DNA from: Blasia pusilla
Lineage: Eukaryota; Marchantiophyta; Marchantiopsida; Blasiales
Assembly: GCA_050084515.1 (NCBI GenBank)
Contig: CM114273.1
Coordinates: forward strand, 26,846,001 to 26,910,000
Direction of reading: 5' to 3'
DNA: 64,000 nt
A program made the translations under genes and the position numbers. Shown piece after piece: positions 60,531 through 64,000 of this stretch (position 1 is its first letter; each line of letters opens with the position of its first letter). The notes beneath the pieces were generated by a model, which saw nothing but the letters and a program-made list of their open reading frames with translations, was not told the origin of the DNA and ran no database searches.

Positions 60531-61541
60531 CTAAATGTGTGGCATAAGAGAATTATGCACACAAATCTTCAAAGATTACAGAATCTTTCATTGTCCAATC
60601 TTGTAATAGAACTTCGTAAATTAGCAAGTCTTACTATGTTAGAGGTATGACCTACTTGCCAATTTGGAAAATAAGCTAGATTCCTTTTCCAAAGTAAGGT
60701 AGAAAAGCATCCAAGATACTATAGTTGATTCATTATGATGTGTGGACAACATAACAACATAGCCTTGGTGGTTTCCAATACTTTATTTCATTTACCGATG
60801 ACTTCTCTATGTATATATCGGTATACTTTCTTAAAGTCAAGTCAGAAGTATTCTCCGTGTTTCAAACATTTAGAATTGTGATAGAGAAGCAAATTGGAGA
60901 ACACATTCTCAAATTGCATTGTGATGGAGAAGGAGTGTACCTTTCAACAGAGTTTGATGGCTATTTACATCAGAATGATATCCAACGACAAGTGACTTGT
61001 TGTTACACTCCAAAAAAATGGAGTGGTTGAGAGGAAGAATCAACATATTGTTGAGGCGGTACGAGCTATGTTGAACGAGAAGAACATGCCAAAGGTGTAT
61101 TGGGCAGAGGTTGTAGCGTGCGAAGTCTTCTTAATCAACCGAACTCCAATAGTAAGAGTTCATGATAAAACTCCATTTGAAGTCTTCACAAGAAGTAAAT
61201 CTGATTTTTCCTTCTTAAAATTATTTGGTTGTTTTTGTTATGCTCATGTTCCTTGTGAAAGCCGTCATAAATTAGACCCCAAATCTAAAAGATGTATCTT
61301 CATTGGCTATGCTAATGGAACTAAGGGGTATAAGTGTTACATTCCATCATCTAAACAACTTCTTATTAGTCGCGATGTTGTCTTTGATAAGTTAAAGTCA
61401 TGGTATGCTCCATCTAAGCCTATTCCACCTCTAAACTCGTCTGTTGAGGGGAAGAATATAACTAGAAATCAACAGACATTGCCTACAAATTCCCCAAGTA
61501 CTAGTGCAAGATTAGATGAGATTCTAGATTGGTCGGTTTGA
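60530..61541 (+). pseudogene. copia integrase
   Basis: A GAG-pre-integrase relic is present (VWHKRIMHTNLQRLQNLS). The core follows (ILKLHCDGEGVYLSTEFDGY, then a frameshift to GVVERKNQHIVEAVRAMLNE). A long open stretch to 61541 contains HDKTPFEVFTRSKSDFSFLK, LFGCFCYAHVP and the conserved KSKRCIFIGYANGTKGYKCY. The frameshift near 61017 is in a run of a (aaaaaa). Confidence 0.85.
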
Positions 61542-61739
61542 TCCGTTAGTCCCCGGACGAGAAAAGTACGTATTCTGTTTGTTGATACAAGCCAGAGCTC
61601 GAGTCAGGTGTTAGAGGCATCCACCTCTCAAAAAAAAGTTTGTAGATCAAGTAGAGTCACACATCTTGTTCATAGATTCATAAATGAAGGATTCCTTATC
61701 ACAAATCATGCATATATGACGATTATCCTTTAAGAGCAT

Positions 61740-63290
61740 GAGCCGAGTTATTTTGAAGAAATTGTAAGCAAGGTCGAATGGATTGAAGCTATGGGGGGAA
61801 AGCTTGTTGCATTAAGACATCAACAAACTTGGGAGTTGGTTGATATATCTACCAATAACGAAGTTATTGGTTGTAAATGGGTTTACAAAGTCAAGCGCAA
61901 TCAAGATGGTACAATGAACAAATACAAAGCTGGATTAGTAGCCAAGGGCCATGCACAACACTATGACATTGATTATGAGGAGACATTTAGCCCTGTTGCA
62001 AAGATGGTGACTACAAGAATAATGGATGTAGTTGCAGTAAGTAAGAAGTGGACATAAAAAATGCCTTCTTGAATGGAGATGTATATGAGAATGTGTATAT
62101 GACTCAACCACGTGGATATGAGCATATAGAGTTTTCATTTCGTGTACGTAGGTTAAAGAAAGCTCTATACGGCCTTAAGCAAGCTCCAAGAGCTTGGTAT
62201 GACAAGATTGTATACGTATGTGATAAGAGTTGGGCTTTAGGGTATGTGATTCCAACTCCTCGTTCTATGTTTTGAGAGGACAAGATCATACGGTTATCAT
62301 TGTGTTCTATGTTAATGAGTTCTTGATTATTGGGAGTACTAAGGATATGGTATGACAAGTCAAGCTAAAGTTACAAGCATAATTTGATATGAAGGACTTG
62401 GGAGAACTCAAGTACTTCCTAGCTTGGTGTTGAGTTTATTAAGGTTGGAAAGAGCATATGGTTATTATAACGACAATATGCTCTTCACATGCTTTCAAAA
62501 TATGGTATGACGGCTTGTAAGCCCATCTCTACACCATTGGACCATAGTGTGAAGCTAAGAGTGGATGAAGGAGAGTTGCTCGCAGATTCTAATATATACA
62601 TGTGCATGGTTGGAAGTTTGATCCATCTGACTATAACCAAGCCAAATTTGAGCTATGTAGTTGGCCTAGTGAGCCAATTTATGCTAGCATCTCAAAAACC
62701 TCACCTTGATATTGTGGGGAGGATTATGCGATATGTGAAATTCTTTATTCAGTTCGGGCTTCAATTTGAACCTTCTTAGAGTTTACAATTACACAGATTC
62801 ACAGATGCTGATTGGGCAAGAAGCGTGTTTGAAAGACACTTCATATGTGGTTATTCATTTACCTTGGGAAGAATAACTATAAGTTGGGCTTTAAAGAAGC
62901 AATCTGACAGATGCGTTATCTTCAACAGAGGGTGAGTATAGAGGAGCAACCAATGCAACATGTGAAGCGGTGTGACTTCATCGATTACTTGTTGAGATTG
63001 GTGTTAGTAACTTAGGACCTAGTGTAATATATGTAGACAATAATAGTAGCATCAACCTTGCTAATAACCTTGTGTTTCATGCTCGAACAAAGCATGTTGA
63101 GATGCGCTATCATTTTATTAGAGAGAAAGTGTTTGCAGGAGAAATTGATCTTGTGTATATAGGTACAGACAAACAAATTTTTGATATCTTTACAAAGGCA
63201 TTGTCTAGAGATAAGTTTGAGATGTTTAGAAATGATGTAGGCATTCGAGATATTGATATGAGCTTGAGGAGGAGTATTGAAGACTAAGTT
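61740..63290 (+). pseudogene. copia reverse transcriptase and RNase H
   Basis: RT begins with WELVDISTNNEVIGCKWVYK and KYKAGLVAKGHAQ, then DYEETFSPVAKMVT, a break near 62048, DIKNAFLNGDVYE and LKKALYGLKQAPRAWYD. The catalytic pair region (about 62280-62330) reads VIIVFYVNEFLIIG, where YVDD has become YVNE, so it is catalytically lost. RNase H ends with NLVFHARTKHVEMRYHFIRE and IFTKALSRDKFEMFR. Many stops. Confidence 0.85.
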
Positions 63291-63600
63291 ACAATCAAGC
63301 TCATCGATTAGACATCCAAACTACTACATTTGGTACTCTTACGAAGTAGGGAAGCTTAATCTTGGTTAATCATATAAGTGCGATTATTTTAATTAGGGTT
63401 ATTAATCACAATTAGTCTAACTCAAGACTACGGTTAGGATTAAGGGTTAAGGTTGCTTGTACATACCCTATATAATTGAGAAGGGGACCAACCTCTACTC
63501 ATTCTTTCATTGCAAATTTTCTTTCTCCATGGTGGTGTGTGAGTGTGAGAGTCATTTTCCACCCATTATGCTTCTTTAGCAATTTTCTACATATGTTACT
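63291..63600 (+). repeat. Probable copia 3' UTR and LTR
   Basis: Non-coding AT-rich sequence between the end of RNase H and the next gypsy fragment. It has a plus-strand TATA-like ctatataatt at about 63468. There is no matching 5' copy in the window, so the boundaries are guesses. Confidence 0.4.
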
Positions 63601-63611
63601 ATATGGTGCAC

Positions 63612-63920
63612 GCTTTTGCGTGTGCGCAAGATATCACCTACAGGAGTTGTCATGCCGATTGGGCGGGATGGTTTGGTTTGGATTGGAAGGATCATGTGCC
63701 CAAATGCGTTCCATGCCATATTTTGAGCGTGGACAAGAGAATAGATCCAAGCTCGGGAGTTATTATTTATATTGTAGGCTTGAGACGTATATTGTTTGGA
63801 TTTGCGAGGAGTACAACCACCATCTTGGTTTGTGATGATTATTCTAGATGTTGGCATATGTAAACTTATAGAATGTTTGAAACTTCCTCTTGACACAATT
63901 TCTACAAGATGATGAATGGT
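63612..63920 (+). pseudogene. Third gypsy copy: integrase C-terminus and PHD finger fragment
   Basis: The plus strand reads VRKISPTGVV, then after a frameshift WKDHVPKCVPCHI and STTTILVCDDYSRCWHM. After another break come CLKLPLDTISTR. These match the end of elements A and B in order. The first CxxC pair is lost. It shows that the PHD finger is present in an independent third copy. Confidence 0.7.
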
Positions 63921-64000
63921 GGTGGTATAAGTGTGTGAGGGTATTTTTTTGTATGGAATACGAGGATGTTAGGAAAATCAATGATATTATTTATATGGAT
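63921..64000. other. Window end, nothing supported
   Basis: The final 80 bases show no recognisable feature. They may continue the third gypsy fragment's 3' UTR. Confidence 0.4.

Larger units (their letters stand above)
49890..63600 (+). mobile_element. Ty1/copia retrotransposon, split by gypsy element B
   Basis: This is a plus-strand copia element. Gag begins at about 49905 (YDALEKLFRTFTKARKLKLK, then NINEYVLSI and FFTVQGLP). It is interrupted at about 50150 by a gypsy insertion and resumes at 59631 (RDKYPTFQELVPLLISEE). The remaining order is a CCHC knuckle (CNYCGINGHLAKSC, about 59926-59967), protease (WYIDFGASNHMT, about 60138), integrase (about 60540-61500), RT (about 61790-62270) and RNase H to 63290. 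Stops and shifts occur throughout, so it is inactive. The 3' part (63290-63600) looks like an untranslated region and LTR; I do not see a 5' LTR. Confidence 0.85.

Noticed and set aside
1-64000. CRISPR arrays, bacterial operons, tRNA or rRNA genes
   Set aside because: No spaced identical repeats, no prokaryotic gene layout, and no cloverleaf or rRNA signature noticed. The content is eukaryotic throughout.

Overview
The window is nuclear DNA of a land plant (or close streptophyte relative) that makes flagellated sperm, most likely a seed-free plant such as a lycophyte, fern or bryophyte. Two things support this. Multi-exon genes with short GT-AG introns sit between decayed Ty3/gypsy and Ty1/copia retrotransposons. 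One gene clearly encodes SAS-6, the centriole cartwheel protein, which plants without motile sperm lack. I cannot name the species from the sequence.

Layout. 1-4119 is AT-rich with nothing I can support. 4120-11385 is a minus-strand Ty3/gypsy element (element A), internally deleted but with both LTRs. 11386-14100 holds a gypsy integrase scrap and a heavily decayed minus-strand copia element. 14565-18143 is a decayed minus-strand non-LTR retrotransposon with a restriction-like endonuclease end. About 19.4-49 kb is a gene island: on the plus strand an 11-exon gene for a very large (about 3046 residues) Q/S/G-rich repeat protein of the plant 'dentin sialophosphoprotein-like' family (21382-33930), then an intergenic region with a perfect hairpin and some unrecognised coding-like fragments, then SAS-6 on the minus strand (13 exons, 47488-38428). 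49.9-63.6 kb is a plus-strand copia element interrupted by a second, more complete minus-strand gypsy element (element B, 50151-59630). The window ends in a third gypsy fragment on the plus strand.

The most interesting content is the gypsy family. Element B reads, in transcription order, gag - protease - cytosine-5 DNA methyltransferase domain - spacer - reverse transcriptase - RNase H - integrase - PHD finger. It therefore carries two chromatin or DNA-modification modules not found in ordinary Ty3/gypsy elements. The PHD finger is present in all three copies in the window, so it belongs to the lineage. The methyltransferase is seen only in element B and is broken by stop codons. The LTRs of both elements have strong inverted repeats directly upstream of the TATA box, although their sequences otherwise differ.

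How the parts work together. The giant protein has a lysine-rich basic motif and a conserved C-terminal block and is probably nuclear. SAS-6 would act in de novo centriole assembly during sperm formation. The two genes converge and I see no functional link between them. The transposons are decayed passengers flanking and nested around the gene island. All exon boundaries were worked out by hand from splice consensus plus phase continuity, without transcript data.
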